From positions 124,001-188,000 of the forward strand of contig JAPSLM010000002.1 of the NCBI GenBank assembly GCA_031180825.1: a stretch of DNA of 64,000 nt, written 5' to 3'. Positions 42,839 through 51,751 of this stretch are shown here, piece after piece. Every line of letters begins with the position of its first letter. The stretch's first letter is position 1. Position numbers and translations under genes: made by a program. The notes below the pieces were generated by a model. It did not search any database. It was not told where the DNA came from and saw only the letters and a list, made by a program, of their open reading frames with translations. The DNA comes from Paenibacillus sp. (GTDB lineage: Bacteria; Bacillota; Bacilli; Paenibacillales; NBRC-103111).

Positions 42839-43240
42839 ATGAAAAAAATGGCGGTTAGCGCTCTGGCGGCTTTGACGCTTCTCTTGAGTTCGGCTTTGCC
42901 GGCCATGGCGGCCAAACAGTCCATTGACGGGACATTGGGACCTAACGAAAAAAAACAAATCGCGTTTGTTGCCGATGATCGGATCGTATCGTTATATGTC
43001 AATTATCAATACAGCAGCTCTAGAACGAATGTCGACTACCGCTTGTATGACGGGTATGGAAAAAGGGTCGATGAGGAAAACGGTCAGGTTGAGATCGACG
43101 GCGATGTGACAGATTCGGAAGTGAAATTTAGATGGAGAAATCTTACTCCGGGCCATGCTTACTACTTGGAAATCGACAATGACAGCAGAGACAGCAGCGA
43201 ACAAATCGAAGCCGAAATCAGAGGAGAACTTGTTATTTAA
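42839..43240 (+). CDS. Small secreted beta-rich protein, function unknown
   Basis: A 133-residue protein with a clear signal peptide (MKKMAVSALAALTLLLSSAL, cleavage after AMA) and a mature domain of about 106 residues. The mature part is rich in Asp, Tyr and Val (SLYVNYQYSSSRTNVDYRLYDGYGKRV, then YLEIDNDSRDSSEQIEAEI), consistent with a jelly-roll or pre-peptidase-like beta sandwich. I do not recognise a family. GGAGGTAAGAGGATA precedes the ATG. It follows the kinase/regulator pair by 96 bp and has a strong terminator, so it may be that system's output. Confidence 0.75.
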   Translation: MKKMAVSALAALTLLLSSALPAMAAKQSIDGTLGPNEKKQIAFVADDRIVSLYVNYQYSSSRTNVDYRLYDGYGKRVDEENGQVEIDGDVTDSEVKFRWRNLTPGHAYYLEIDNDSRDSSEQIEAEIRGELVI

Positions 43241-43275
43241 CCAGCCGACCGATTGCATCGTCAATTTCCTTCTGA

Positions 43276-43324
43276 AAAAACGCCTCCGTTAAAATCGGTA
43301 AAGCCGAGGAACGGTGGCGTTTTT
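43276..43324 (+). terminator. Terminator after the small secreted protein gene
   Basis: ACGCCTCCGTT pairs with AACGGTGGCGT (one mismatch) around an inner ATCGG/CCGAG stem, then TTTTACTTTT. Confidence 0.82.
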
Positions 43325-43600
43325 ACTTTTATTACCCTTGCACGGCCAATAAGGGTGCCTGCCCGGGAGCGAAGAGGCATTCATGTTGAAATTATTCATA
43401 TACTTTTTGTAGGGACGTATGAGGTTTCGCCTTTTATGAGTCGCTTGATGATATCCTGCATAATATCCGCTGCCGTTGACTTCACTCGGGCACCATCTTT
43501 ATCATGACACGGCTAAGGGGATTTGGTTTTGGTTTACATGGCAGGTCTGTCATTCGTCCGTCGTTGTTTTTGTTTGAAAAAAACGAAGGGAGCGGTAAAT
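43325..43600 (+). promoter_or_regulatory. P450 upstream region with a SigA promoter
   Basis: This 276-bp stretch has no convincing gene. It contains TTGACT (43476-43481), an 18-bp spacer and TATCAT (43500-43505), about 95 bp before the P450 start. A CCTTGCACGGCCAATAAGG stretch near 43336 and an A+T-rich tract to 43440 show nothing I can assign. Confidence 0.5.
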
Positions 43601-44815
43601 GTGGAAGTCGCGGAAAAAATCGTTTATCCCGATGAGATCACCGGGTTCCGTACGGAGGAGCAGCGCTTCGAGCCGTATTCGTGGTATCGGGAGATGAGAA
43701 GGAGCCACCCCGTCTATTTCGATCCGAAGCAACAGGTCTGGAATGTTTTTTTATATCGGGACGTGGAGCGGGTGCTGTCCGATTATCATCTGTTCTCCAG
43801 TAAAAACGAACGGAGGCTGTCGTCGTTCCCGCTTATAGGGAAGGAAGAGAGGAGCCTGACCTCTATGGACCCTCCTTTGCATTCCAAGAGACGGGGGCTG
43901 GTCGCGAAAGCGTTTACGCCAAAATCGCTCAAGACATGGGAACCGCGAATTGCCGCCGTCGCGCAGTATTGGCTGGATCAGATCCGGGAGCAGGACACGA
44001 TCGATCTTGCCTATGATCTTGCAATTCCTTTGCCGGTGACCGTCATTGCGGAGCTGCTGGGCGTTCCGGCGAGCGACTGGAAGCAATTCAAGCTGTGGTC
44101 GGATGCGATTATCACACCGGGCGGTCGCGACACCTACGCCGAAAGCGTGATGGAAAGGGAGCAGGCGCTGAAGCAAATGGCGGACTACATACAGCCTGTC
44201 ATCCGGGAAAAGCGAAGCCGTCCGACGGATGACATCATCTCCGATTTGACGATCGCCGAGCTCGAAGGAGAGCGTTTGAGCGACGAAGAAATCATTCATT
44301 TTGCCATCGGGCTGCTTTTTGCCGGGAACGAGACGACGACGAGGCTGATCTCCAATGCGTTCTACTGCTTTCTTGTCGATCGGCCTGCCGCTTATCCGCT
44401 GCTCAGAAAGGAGTTATCGCTCGTCCCGAAGGCGGTGGAAGAAGTGCTGCGCTACCGGTCGCCTGCCCAGTTCATGATGCGCAGAGTGACGCAGGATACG
44501 AATGTGTTCGGCGCAGAAATGAAAGAAGGGGAATCGATTATCGCATGGATCGGCTCGGCCAACCGCGATGAGGAGCATTTTGTTCAAGCGGAGCAGTTCA
44601 ATCTGAACCGGCCGAATAATCAGCAGCATCTGTCGTTCGGTAAAGGGACGCATTTCTGTCTGGGCGCGCCGCTGGCGAGGATGGAGGCGAGCATCGGCTT
44701 GACCGAATTCATGAAGCGGTATTCCCGGTTGACCCTGCCCGAGCATTGGAGCTTGCGCGAAAATCTTGGGCAGACAGGAAATCTTGCCAAGTTCCCCGTT
44801 CGCGTCGAGCGGTAG
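43601..44815 (+). CDS. Cytochrome P450 (bacterial soluble CYP)
   Basis: A 404-residue soluble P450. Features are the oxygen-activation helix FAGNETTT, the ExxR pair in EEVLRYRSP, and the haem-binding loop FGKGTHFCLGAPLARME with the Cys ligand. The overall form is CYP107/CYP109-like, a group that hydroxylates fatty acids, steroids or polyketides. The substrate is unknown and no biosynthetic genes are adjacent, and no ferredoxin or reductase gene is near. I chose GTG 43601 after AAGGGAGCGG; an upstream frame exists but lacks a site. Confidence 0.93.
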   Translation: MEVAEKIVYPDEITGFRTEEQRFEPYSWYREMRRSHPVYFDPKQQVWNVFLYRDVERVLSDYHLFSSKNERRLSSFPLIGKEERSLTSMDPPLHSKRRGLVAKAFTPKSLKTWEPRIAAVAQYWLDQIREQDTIDLAYDLAIPLPVTVIAELLGVPASDWKQFKLWSDAIITPGGRDTYAESVMEREQALKQMADYIQPVIREKRSRPTDDIISDLTIAELEGERLSDEEIIHFAIGLLFAGNETTTRLISNAFYCFLVDRPAAYPLLRKELSLVPKAVEEVLRYRSPAQFMMRRVTQDTNVFGAEMKEGESIIAWIGSANRDEEHFVQAEQFNLNRPNNQQHLSFGKGTHFCLGAPLARMEASIGLTEFMKRYSRLTLPEHWSLRENLGQTGNLAKFPVRVER

Positions 44816-44876
44816 CGTACGCGCTTGTTGCATGAATACAATTTTATAACGCGAAGCGGATTTCTCACCAGCTCTG

Positions 44877-44906
44877 CCCTCCGGATTTTGCCGGGGGTCT
44901 TTTTTT
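44877..44906 (+). terminator. Terminator after the P450 gene
   Basis: CCCTCCGG and CCGGGGG pair (one G-T) around ATTTTG, followed by TCTTTTTTT. The 170 bases from here to the ctaB promoter hold nothing I can assign. Confidence 0.75.
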
Positions 44907-45069
44907 CTGTGGAGACAACTCTTCGGCCGGTCAACGCAAACGGAAACTTTTTGTATTTTTCGATGATATTTATAAAAATATACGCTGCAATGCCCACGTC
45001 TGGAAACGCATAGCCGCTCTGTCCTCTTGATGGGGGATTCGACAATATTTTGAACAACGCCATCCGTTG

Positions 45070-45098
45070 TTGTCAAACGGTCCGCGGGTTGTTATGAT
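45070..45098 (+). promoter_or_regulatory. Promoter of ctaB
   Basis: TTGTCA (45070-45075), a 17-bp spacer and TATGAT (45093-45098), giving a leader of about 70 nt. Confidence 0.65.
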
Positions 45099-45171
45099 AA
45101 AGAGGATCTTTTTTAGAGTGAAGGATATCACATTTGTTTTCGAATTCCTCATACAAGGGGGTTGCATAGAG

Positions 45172-46110
45172 GTGGAAAAACAAGCAAGCTTGGGGATGGG
45201 CGTAGAGACGGCGAATGTTGAGGCGGACACCGCTGTCAATTCGTCGGCTACGTGGAGAGATTTTGTCAATCTGGCCAAACCCGGCATTTTATTTTCCAAC
45301 GCGATTACGGCTTTTGGCGGCTTTTGGGTCGCTTCCGGCTGGCATATCCAGTGGGATACATTGATATATATGCTGCTCGGCACCGTGTTGGTCATGGCGT
45401 CCGGCTGCGTGCTGAACAACTATTTGGACCGGGACATGGACAAGAAGATGACCCGGACGCAAAAGCGTGCTACCGCAGCAGGCAGCATTGCTCCGCAGAC
45501 CGTATTATGGTACGGTATCGTGCTCGGCGTTGTCGGTCTTGCGGTACTGTGGTTTCTGACGAATCACCTTACCGCTTTACTCGGTTTACTCGGTTTGTTT
45601 ATTTACGTATGGATTTATACCGCCTGGGTTAAGCGGTCATCCGTATGGAGCACGTTCGTCGGCAGCTTTTCGGGCGCGATGCCTACGCTGCTGGGCTACT
45701 GTGCCGTTCAGGGACAGATCGATGCCGCGGGGCTTATTCTGTACGGTATTATGTTCCTGTGGCAGCCGCCGCACTTCTGGGCGCTCGGCATTCGTCGGAT
45801 GGAAGAATACCGCGCTGCGGGCTTCCCGCTTTTGCCGGTAGTCAAAGGAACGTACGTTACCAAAATGGCGATGGTCCGTTATATCGTGCTGCTCGTGCCC
45901 GTTTCGCTGTTGCTGTACTGGCTCGGTTACGTAGGGCCGCTTTACTTCTTCGCGGCTACGATCATGGGCTTGTACTGGGCATTCTTGAGCCTTAAAGGGT
46001 TCAAAGCGGAGGATGAAGTGCAATGGGCCAAAAAAATGTTTATTTACTCGATTAATTACTTGACCTTGCTGTACATCATCATGGTCATCAGCACCACTCC
46101 TTTACCGTAG
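45172..46110 (+). CDS. ctaB: Protohaem IX farnesyltransferase (haem O synthase)
   Basis: A 312-residue UbiA-family membrane protein with nine predicted helices. It has the prenyltransferase motifs LNNYLDRDMDKKMTRTQKR (Mg-diphosphate binding, residues about 83-101) and WQPPHFWALGIRRMEEYRAAGFPLLPVVKG. It adds a farnesyl group to haem B to make haem O for haem-copper oxidases. GTG start with AAGGGGG upstream. Its closest neighbour is a Sco protein, which loads copper on the same kind of oxidase. No ctaA or cta structural genes are in the window. Confidence 0.94.
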   Translation: MEKQASLGMGVETANVEADTAVNSSATWRDFVNLAKPGILFSNAITAFGGFWVASGWHIQWDTLIYMLLGTVLVMASGCVLNNYLDRDMDKKMTRTQKRATAAGSIAPQTVLWYGIVLGVVGLAVLWFLTNHLTALLGLLGLFIYVWIYTAWVKRSSVWSTFVGSFSGAMPTLLGYCAVQGQIDAAGLILYGIMFLWQPPHFWALGIRRMEEYRAAGFPLLPVVKGTYVTKMAMVRYIVLLVPVSLLLYWLGYVGPLYFFAATIMGLYWAFLSLKGFKAEDEVQWAKKMFIYSINYLTLLYIIMVISTTPLP

Positions 46111-46143
46111 GGTATTTGCGGACGGTGCAAAACGGTGGATGAC

Positions 46144-46178
46144 AATCCCTTGGCTCCGGCCTTGGGATTTATTTTTTG
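46144..46178 (+). terminator. Probable terminator between ctaB and sco
   Basis: AATCCC and GGGATT with inner GG/CC pairs (internal TT/TT loop) are followed by TATTTTTT. Confidence 0.55.
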
Positions 46179-46202
46179 AACAATGGGAAGGTGAGCGCTC
46201 AT

Positions 46203-46811
46203 ATGCAAAAAACCGGGTTTAAAATCGTCGTCATGGTACTGCTGGTTGGTTTGATTGCAACGTTGGCTTATATGCTGGTGAAAGGGCCGGAGAAGAAAAT
46301 CGGGGTGCTCAAGAAGGCGCCGGATTTCAAGCTGGAAAACTTGGACGGCAGGACGGTAACGTTGGCCGATACGGCGGGAAAAGCGAAGCTGGTTTATTTT
46401 TATTTTTCGCATTGTCCTGACGTCTGCCCTCCGACAACCTATAACCTGTCGAAAATTCAGGACGTATTGGTGAAAAAGGGTGTGTTCGGCACAAAAACGG
46501 CGCTTCTTTCCATCACCTTCGATCCGACGAGGGATACCCCTGAACGGCTCAAGGAATTCTCCGGCCGCTTTCATCCGGATTACAAGGGCTGGTACTTCCT
46601 GCGCGGCGACGAGGCCTATACGATAGACCTTGCCAAGAAGTTTGACGTCCTTGTAGCCAAAGACCCGAAAACCGGCGATTTTACGCATACGAACTTATTT
46701 CTGTTGGTCGATGGCAAAGGCGACGTGCGTACCTACTATTCGGGTAACGACGAAAACATCGATATCGAAGGAATCGCAAACGATTTGATTCAGGTTAGCA
46801 AGGAATCCTAG
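46203..46811 (+). CDS. SCO1/SenC copper chaperone for cytochrome oxidase
   Basis: A 202-residue thioredoxin-fold protein anchored by one N-terminal helix (residues 6-26; no lipobox). The copper ligands are CPDVC (Cys71 and Cys75) and His162 in FTHTN. ITFDPTRDTPERLKEF is the family's helix start. It inserts copper into the CuA centre of subunit II and reduces its cysteines. I chose ATG 46203 with GGAAGGTGAG upstream. Adjacent to ctaB; may also relate functionally to the Nos-type copper proteins at 3-7 kb. Confidence 0.93.
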   Translation: MQKTGFKIVVMVLLVGLIATLAYMLVKGPEKKIGVLKKAPDFKLENLDGRTVTLADTAGKAKLVYFYFSHCPDVCPPTTYNLSKIQDVLVKKGVFGTKTALLSITFDPTRDTPERLKEFSGRFHPDYKGWYFLRGDEAYTIDLAKKFDVLVAKDPKTGDFTHTNLFLLVDGKGDVRTYYSGNDENIDIEGIANDLIQVSKES

Positions 46812-46840
46812 GTTGACGGCAGGAGGGGCATCGATTTGAC

Positions 46841-47767
46841 ATGGCTTATTTTACGCACATTCTGCTCCATAATGTCATTCCGCTGACCATCATGATTGCG
46901 GTAGGCGCTATCTTATACCGGGCATTCAAGCTCGATATCAAGACGCTGTCCAAATTGAATTTTTATTTATTCTCCCCGGCGCTTGTCTTTAAAATGCTTT
47001 ATGAATCGACTTTGTCGCTCGCAGTTCTCGGGCAAACGCTGCTGTTTTTCGCCCTGTTTTTTGCCGCGATGTTTCTTTTGATGGAAGTGGTGATCCGTCT
47101 GCGGGGATATCAGGGAGGCATGGTCCCGGCGATGCGCAACAGCGTTATTTTTTATAACAGCGCGAACTATGCGATCCCGCTGAACCAGCTCGTGTTTGTC
47201 GGGGACGCGTTCACCTTGTCGATTCAGATCATCATTATGATGATGCAGAGCTTGCTGCCTAACACGTATGGGATCTATGCGGTCAATGCTTCAAAGCGCA
47301 ATGACATGAGGCAGACGCTCCGCACGATCCTGACGCTGCCCGTCATCTATATCATTCCGATCGCCTTTTTGATGAAGGGGCTGCACATTCCGATCCCGGA
47401 ACCGGTGTATGCGCCAATCAATTATGTATCGGATGCGTTCATTGCAACCGCTCTTTTAACGCTTGGCGTGCAATTGGGAAGCATGAGATGGACATTCAAT
47501 TTGACCGATGTTATGCTGTCGAACGTGCTCAGGCTCTGTGTGGGCCCGGCCGTCGGCTTTCTGATCGTCCTGTTGATGGGGATTGAAGGGGTCATGGCGC
47601 AGGCGCTTGTATTATCCTGTGCGGTGCCGACATCGCTAAGCAGCGTGCTCATTGCCGTCGAATACGATAACGAGCCGGAATTTTCGTCGCAAGCTGTGTT
47701 TTCCTCAACGATATTTAGTATTTTTACGGTCACGTTGGTTATCTATTTGATGAAATTTATAGGCTAA
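46841..47767 (+). CDS. AEC-family (auxin efflux carrier-like) transporter
   Basis: A 308-residue membrane protein with ten predicted helices in two inverted halves. AEC features include FYNSANYAIPLNQLVFVG in the first half and CAVPTSLSSVLIAVEYDNEPEFSSQAVFSSTIFS at the end. Bacterial members export or import malate, other small acids or malonate; the substrate is open. AGGAGGGGC precedes the ATG. Its stop overlaps the stop of the convergent Toprim gene. Confidence 0.87.
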   Translation: MAYFTHILLHNVIPLTIMIAVGAILYRAFKLDIKTLSKLNFYLFSPALVFKMLYESTLSLAVLGQTLLFFALFFAAMFLLMEVVIRLRGYQGGMVPAMRNSVIFYNSANYAIPLNQLVFVGDAFTLSIQIIIMMMQSLLPNTYGIYAVNASKRNDMRQTLRTILTLPVIYIIPIAFLMKGLHIPIPEPVYAPINYVSDAFIATALLTLGVQLGSMRWTFNLTDVMLSNVLRLCVGPAVGFLIVLLMGIEGVMAQALVLSCAVPTSLSSVLIAVEYDNEPEFSSQAVFSSTIFSIFTVTLVIYLMKFIG

Positions 47768-48123
47768 AACTTCTCAAAGGTCGGGATCATCGGGGGATAG
47801 ATTATAAACTCCTCCAGCCCGGCCTTTTCCAATTGCTGAATAAGATACTCGTCCGGTGTGCCCTCGACACCCGCATAGCCGCGCCGCGTATAGATTTGTT
47901 CGGCATCGGGAAACGCATCCCGAAGAATGGCCCGTATTTTTTTGCCCGAGGGGTCATTGTCCGTAAACAAGTATACGTCTCGCGTTCCGATCTTCTTCTT
48001 TAACTCTTCCAAACGGTTCGTATTCAACGATCCGAAGGTACAAACGATGACGATGTCCTCTGTCAGCAGGCGGCGAAGCCTGCTTTTATCGTTTTTCCCT
48101 TCCACAATGATAGCGATAGACAT
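47764..48123 (-). CDS. Stand-alone Toprim-domain protein (YusF-like)
   Basis: A 119-residue Toprim domain with the acidic residues IIVEGKND (motif 1) and LFTDNDPSGKKI (motif 2, DxD), then GYAGVEGTPDEYLIQ. Small Toprim proteins of this type resemble B. subtilis YusF; family relatives include RNase M5 and DnaG-type primases. Activity unproven. ATG 48123 is preceded by ACGGAGGCAGCTG. It converges with the AEC gene and shares four bases with it at the ends. Confidence 0.82.
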   Translation of the reverse strand: MSIAIIVEGKNDKSRLRRLLTEDIVIVCTFGSLNTNRLEELKKKIGTRDVYLFTDNDPSGKKIRAILRDAFPDAEQIYTRRGYAGVEGTPDEYLIQQLEKAGLEEFIIYPPMIPTFEKF

Positions 48124-48161
48124 CAGCTGCCTCCGTTCCTGCAAATGAATTTGTTTCTTGT

Positions 48162-48190
48162 AGTATACCCCCTTTTGCTGTCCGATCCAA
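48162..48190 (-). promoter_or_regulatory. Promoter of the Toprim gene
   Basis: On the minus strand TTGGAT (48190-48185), a 17-bp spacer and TATACT (48167-48162), about 40 bp before the start codon. Confidence 0.6.
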
Positions 48191-48322
48191 TCCCTTCGTG
48201 TATGTATTTCCCAGGAAATGTCGGAAGCTGGTCGTGTCTATGAGAAGAAACAATAGATGCACGAATAGAAGACGGCAAGCGAAAAAAGAGCGTTAGTCGA
48301 TGGTTAATAATACCCGTGCTGA

Positions 48323-48374
48323 TAAAAGGGCCGCTGCCCTTGTCTGCAAGAGACAAAAGAAACGGCCCTTTTTC
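48323..48374 (-). terminator. Terminator after the S-layer protein gene
   Basis: AAAGGGCCG and CGGCCCTTT flank an inner CTTGTCT/AGACAAAAG stem. Read on the minus strand it ends the SLH gene; A and T tracts on both sides suggest it works in both directions. Confidence 0.75.
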
Positions 48375-48401
48375 ATGGAGAGTGGTTCATGATGTTGGAA
48401 A

Positions 48402-50018
48402 TTAGTTGTTGATAAAGTTTGCTTTGGAGAGCAGACGTTTCAGCATGGTTGCGGATTGTGCGCGAGTCGCCGTATCGCGGGCGCCCAGCGTATCATCCGT
48501 CATGCCGTCGATGATGCCGGCATCAATCGCAGTGGCGACTTCGTTGTTCGCCCATACGATTTTGCTTGCATCTTTGAACTTCGCCAACAGTTGAGTTTGT
48601 TTGTCGGCGGAGACGTCCGGTTTTGCACCGGCATAGTTCAGAGCACGTACAACCATGGCTGCGAGCTCTTCGCGGTTGATCGTAGCGTTCGGACGGAACG
48701 TTCCGTCTTCGTAGCCGTCAACCAGTCGTGCGTTGGCTGCTGCGCTTACTACGCTTGCATACCACTCCCCGGCTGCTACGTCTGTAAATGTGCTGCTGCC
48801 GCTGTTCGTATCCAGACCCAGCGCGCGAACAACCAATGCCGCGAATTCCGCACGAGTGATGTTGCGCTCCGGTTGGAATGTCGTATCGGTTACCCCGTCA
48901 ACGACAAGCTTGTTAGCCAGCAGCTTGATGTAGCTTTCAGCCCAGTGGCCGTTGATGTCGGAGAAGGTTTTATCCAACTCGATGACAGCATAGATGCTGC
49001 TGCCGTTGCGTTTCAACGTCGCTTCGTTTTTACCATCCACCGAAGAGAAGACAGCAGGAACAAAGCTCAATTTGCTCGTTGTCGGGTTGTAGAGAACGCC
49101 TGTTGCTTTGGACGAATCGACAGCCTTGCTCAGCGGAAGAATCCGGCTGATGTAGTTGTTGCCGAGGTCCAGCGCAGCTGTTTGTTGGTCTTTGCCAAGG
49201 CCGACGATATCGAAATCGACAGCATTGCTGGCTACCGTACCGCCAAGCGCTTTAGCAGCCTTGTCTACGCCGTCCTTCGCCGTATCGTTTGCTTTGGCGA
49301 TGGTTACTTTCAGCTTCAGCTCATCCGTCGTTACCGACAGCTTGCTGGCCAAGTCTTGCAGCTTCAGCACGTTGAGCGGAATGATGTACGCGCCGTGGTC
49401 GTTAACGACGACCAGTACTTTTTTGGAATCCGTTACGTAGTCGACAAGCGCTTTAGCCGGAATCAGAGCGAGGTCGCCGCTAAGCTTCAGCGTCACTTTG
49501 TCGTGGTCTTTGAACGAATTTCTCAATTGATCGGCATCGACGGAACCGTCAGAGCCAACGTTGATCGTTTCCGAACCCCAGATTCCGCCACCGTAGCCTC
49601 CTCCGCCATAGTAGCCACCGCCAGGGGAGGTGCCGGTTCCCGTATCGCGACCTACCCGTTGGTAAACGTCGTCCACGACAGTTCCATTTACATACAAACC
49701 GTGCATATAAACGAAATCGTATACTCCGGCCGTTACGTTAAATGGTTTATAAATATACAGCTTGTTGACTTCATCGTACGTATCGTACGTAACCGTGGTT
49801 ACAGCTACCCGGTTTCCGTTCGGGTCATAAATATATACCTCAGTATTTGCAGTTGGATCATATACGGTGGAGTATACGACACCGGTCACTGTACCGTTGC
49901 TATTGTACTTAAAATCTTTGAAGCCCGTAGCGGCAAAGGCCAAGACGGGAACCAAAACAGAGATGATAAGCATCAGTACGGTCACTTGTGCTGTCTTTTT
50001 AAGCACAGCAGGCTTCAT
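48402..50018 (-). CDS. S-layer/cell-surface protein with three SLH domains
   Basis: A 538-residue exported protein with a signal peptide (LKKTAQVTVLMLIISVLVPV, cleavage after AFA). A beta-rich N-terminal part of about 110 residues is followed by a Gly/Tyr hinge (GGGYYGGGGYGGG) and a middle region of about 210 residues. Three SLH domains in the last 180 residues (FSDINGHWAESYIKLLANK, FTDVAAGEWYASVVSAAAN, FKDASKIVWANNEVATAID) bind pyruvylated wall polymer. I chose ATG 50018 with ATAGGAGTGAACCCTGC before it. In-frame starts upstream (TTG 50090, GTG 50102) lie beside a second, perfect AAGGAGGTG, so a longer N-terminus is possible. Confidence 0.87.
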   Translation of the reverse strand: MKPAVLKKTAQVTVLMLIISVLVPVLAFAATGFKDFKYNSNGTVTGVVYSTVYDPTANTEVYIYDPNGNRVAVTTVTYDTYDEVNKLYIYKPFNVTAGVYDFVYMHGLYVNGTVVDDVYQRVGRDTGTGTSPGGGYYGGGGYGGGIWGSETINVGSDGSVDADQLRNSFKDHDKVTLKLSGDLALIPAKALVDYVTDSKKVLVVVNDHGAYIIPLNVLKLQDLASKLSVTTDELKLKVTIAKANDTAKDGVDKAAKALGGTVASNAVDFDIVGLGKDQQTAALDLGNNYISRILPLSKAVDSSKATGVLYNPTTSKLSFVPAVFSSVDGKNEATLKRNGSSIYAVIELDKTFSDINGHWAESYIKLLANKLVVDGVTDTTFQPERNITRAEFAALVVRALGLDTNSGSSTFTDVAAGEWYASVVSAAANARLVDGYEDGTFRPNATINREELAAMVVRALNYAGAKPDVSADKQTQLLAKFKDASKIVWANNEVATAIDAGIIDGMTDDTLGARDTATRAQSATMLKRLLSKANFINN

Positions 50019-50440
50019 GCAGGGTTCACTCCTATCTTTTTTGACGAGTAATGGATTATTATTCATACGTTGAATAGGTTTCCTGGACAAATGTATTTTC
50101 ACCTCCTTCAGCCAGTAATTTGAATATCATTTAGATGTTTTCGAATCGGACAGAGCTATTTATGTCCGTCGCGCCAATGGCAGAATGATCCATTACGGCA
50201 GCCGTTTGAACATTACCCAAATCTGCCCGCAGTGAAACATCTCGGCATCTTTAACGGCAGAGAGTGAAGTAAAGTTGCGTTCCAAATCGATTATTGGTTC
50301 TTTTGGACTATTAAAACAAGACTTAATACCTATGTGATATCGAATCGGGAATGTAGATTATGATTCTCGTTTCGTTTGAAAATGCGGAAAAACTGCCCGA
50401 TCCGGACGGCAAGCTATCTCCTTATCCCGAAGATCGTTTT
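50019..50440 (-). other. Leader and upstream region of the S-layer gene
   Basis: About 420 bp with no independent gene. It contains the extra AAGGAGGTG site at 50109-50101, a CGGACA/TGTCCG hairpin near 50140-50160 and a GGCAG/CTGCC hairpin near 50200-50230, all on the minus strand. I found no clear promoter. A long structured leader is common for S-layer genes, but I could not match a known riboswitch. Confidence 0.4.
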
Positions 50441-51595
50441 TTACACTCGCACGGGAGCGGAGAACGAGCGGGACGGCAGCAGAGAGAGCGCAAGCATCAG
50501 GCAGAGAAAGGCGAGGAAATACGGCGATACTTGTGCCCGCGTATGCCCGGCGACAATCGGGCCGATAAAGGCGCCGATCGAGTACGAAACCGACAGAATC
50601 GAGAAGACGCGACCGTAACGGTCCTCGCGCGTCAGGGCAGCAAGCAGCGAAGCGATGGCCGGAAAAATGACCCCTTTGGTCATTCCGATCAGAAACAACG
50701 AGACGTAAAGCGGCAGCGGCCAATGAACGGACATCCCGAAAAAAATGAAGGCCAGCGCCAGACAGCCGAACATCACCCGGTACAAAGGAAAGATCCGGTT
50801 CAAAAACAACAGGCTGAGCGTTACCAGCGCCCCCATGGAAACAACGGAAAAGAACACGCCGGAGGTCATGATGGAGCCGCTTGCTTCCTTCATTAACGGA
50901 AGCTCGAAAAACAAAATGCCTTGGGAGCAAGAAAGCGCAAGAGGAACGGCGTAAAAAAGCCAAGGAACGTTTTCCTGGGCGGATACCGCCGAATTAGTCT
51001 GGGACGCGGCGGGAAGGGAGGGCTCCCCCACGATCGCCGCTTGCCCGCTCCTCCGCTCCCTGACTCCGATCCAAGCGAACAGGCCGGTGAGGATAAGACC
51101 CCAGCCGAGAAACGTAAACGATTTGGCAAAGCCAAGCTGCGAGACCAGGTAGGCCCCTGCGGCGGGACTGAGCACGGACGCGATGGTATGTACCATGCCG
51201 TTGCCGGCCATCAGCTTGCTTTGTTGAATCTGATTTTTGGCGATTTTGGCGAGCAGGGACAAGCAGGCCGGCGATAGAAATGCGAGAACAAAGCCGCTGA
51301 TCGAACGGACGGCGAGCAGCCCCCACGGATCGCTGACGCGGGATTGAATTATGAGCACGATTCCTGCTACAATCAGGCTGAATACAATGAAGCCTTTGCT
51401 TCCATAGCGGTCGACGCCGTAGCCTGCGATCAGGTTTCCGGGCAAATGCGTGATCGAATAGACTCCGAGAACAAGCCCGATGAACGAAGGCGTCGCACCC
51501 AGCGACACGGCAAACGGAGTAAGTATCGGGTACTGGGCATGCAGGTCGAAAATGGCGACGAACATGAACAGATAGAGCCATACGGCGGTTTTCAT
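50441..51595 (-). CDS. MFS transporter
   Basis: A 384-residue major-facilitator protein with about 12 helices. It has the motif-A-like loop GYGVDRYGSKGF after helix two and LTREDRYGRVFSILSVSYSIGAFIGP in the second half. Probably a drug or metabolite exporter; no substrate clue. ATG 51595 is preceded by AAAGAGGTGATTTC. It is divergent from the small membrane-protein/transglutaminase operon. Confidence 0.85.
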   Translation of the reverse strand: MKTAVWLYLFMFVAIFDLHAQYPILTPFAVSLGATPSFIGLVLGVYSITHLPGNLIAGYGVDRYGSKGFIVFSLIVAGIVLIIQSRVSDPWGLLAVRSISGFVLAFLSPACLSLLAKIAKNQIQQSKLMAGNGMVHTIASVLSPAAGAYLVSQLGFAKSFTFLGWGLILTGLFAWIGVRERRSGQAAIVGEPSLPAASQTNSAVSAQENVPWLFYAVPLALSCSQGILFFELPLMKEASGSIMTSGVFFSVVSMGALVTLSLLFLNRIFPLYRVMFGCLALAFIFFGMSVHWPLPLYVSLFLIGMTKGVIFPAIASLLAALTREDRYGRVFSILSVSYSIGAFIGPIVAGHTRAQVSPYFLAFLCLMLALSLLPSRSFSAPVRV

Positions 51596-51751
51596 GAAAT
51601 CACCTCTTTCCATAACGGGGTTCGTCCGTCTGCCGCTACTCTATACGTTTACGTCCGCCGGCAAAGGGATAGTACAAGTATTTTGCAACGTGCGGGATCG
51701 TTTGGCGTATAAGAATACGAAGGTTCCGGCGCACTGAAGGAGGGATGCCGG

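Noticed and set aside
43253..43507. Possible 84-codon gene between the secreted protein and P450 genes
   Set aside because: It begins inside a terminator hairpin, runs across the P450 promoter and has no ribosome site or recognisable pattern.
48456..50051. 531-codon open frame on the plus strand
   Set aside because: Antisense to the SLH-domain protein, which has signal peptide, SLH motifs and terminator; the plus frame has none of these.
50103..50357. Riboswitch in the S-layer leader
   Set aside because: Two hairpins are visible, but I could not match the conserved core of c-di-GMP, c-di-AMP or other known classes.
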